Assembly (NCBI GenBank): GCA_017620115.1
Contig: JAFZRB010000088.1
Location: 1-6,239, forward strand
Direction: 5' to 3'
Length of the DNA: 6,239 nucleotides
Source: Clostridia bacterium
Lineage (GTDB): Bacteria > Bacillota > Clostridia > Christensenellales > Aristaeellaceae
In this document: positions 6,202-6,239 of the stretch, one piece after another
Numbering within the stretch: the first letter of the stretch is position 1
How the letters are laid out: each line of letters opens with the position of its first letter
Program-made: the position numbers and the translations under genes
Notes under the pieces: model-generated
The model's input: only the letters and a program-made list of their open reading frames with translations
What the model was told of the DNA's origin: nothing
Database searches by the model: none

Positions 6202-6235
6202 CGCCTCCGCATATCCTTTTGCGGAGGTGATTTTT
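6202..6235 (+). promoter_or_regulatory. Hairpin covering the ribosome binding site of the downstream gene, with a U-tract
   Basis: CGCCTCCGCA (6202-6211) can pair with TGCGGAGGTG (6220-6229) in a 10-pair stem with one G-U pair and an 8-base loop. It is followed by A and TTTTT (6231-6235). The 3' arm contains the GGAGGTG ribosome binding site for the ATG at 6236. The element could be an intrinsic terminator of the kinase gene, a structure that masks the downstream site, or both; the sequence alone does not decide. Confidence 0.6.
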
Positions 6236-6239
6236 ATGA
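6236..6239 (+). CDS. Start of the next gene (first codon only)
   Basis: An ATG at 6236-6238 follows a near-perfect GGAGGTGA site (6223-6230) by five bases, so a gene very probably begins here, 66 bases after the kinase stop and in the same direction. Only the start codon and one further base lie in the window, so nothing can be said about the product. It may belong to the kinase operon, unless the hairpin over its ribosome binding site ends transcription. Confidence 0.55.

Overview
The window reads as a bacterial chromosome segment from a GC-rich, probably anaerobic member of the Bacillota (Clostridia). The evidence is strong AGGAGG-type ribosome binding sites, frequent GTG and TTG starts, sigma-A-type promoters with exact TTGACA boxes, and a binding protein of the DUF3798 type, which I associate mainly with anaerobic Firmicutes and some spirochaetes and fusobacteria. 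A lineage near Christensenellales is a guess; the sequence does not fix it. No RNA genes, mobile elements or CRISPR arrays are visible.

Layout. The left three quarters is one minus-strand ABC importer operon, transcribed right to left: an exported DUF3798-like substrate-binding protein (3470-4609), a 207-base structured spacer with a terminator-like hairpin, a double ATP-binding protein of the RbsA/MglA type (1649-3241, TTG start), and a permease of the sugar/nucleoside class (1-1652, GTG start, overlapping the previous stop by 4 bases). The permease runs off the left edge after 550 residues. It carries an unusual extracytoplasmic block of about 350 residues between its first helix and its membrane core. 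On the right, a divergent plus-strand gene (4880-6169) encodes an FGGY carbohydrate kinase with sedoheptulokinase-like motifs. It is followed by a hairpin that overlaps the ribosome binding site of a further gene starting at 6236, four bases before the window ends.

Regulation. The divergent intergenic region (4610-4879) holds one good promoter for each direction. A 16-base perfect inverted repeat (TCGTAT-n4-ATACGA) lies just downstream of the importer -10 box, where an operator would be expected. No regulator gene is present in the window.

How the genes may work together. The binding protein should capture a small solute outside the membrane, the double ATPase should power import through the permease, and the kinase could phosphorylate an imported ketose. 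The kinase-transporter link rests only on divergent adjacency. The substrate of DUF3798 transporters is, to my knowledge, not established. The points most worth following are the permease's large extra domain, the asymmetric ATPase (one canonical and one degenerate ATP site), the cysteine-rich and lipobox-less binding protein, the operator-like repeat, and the two RNA hairpins.
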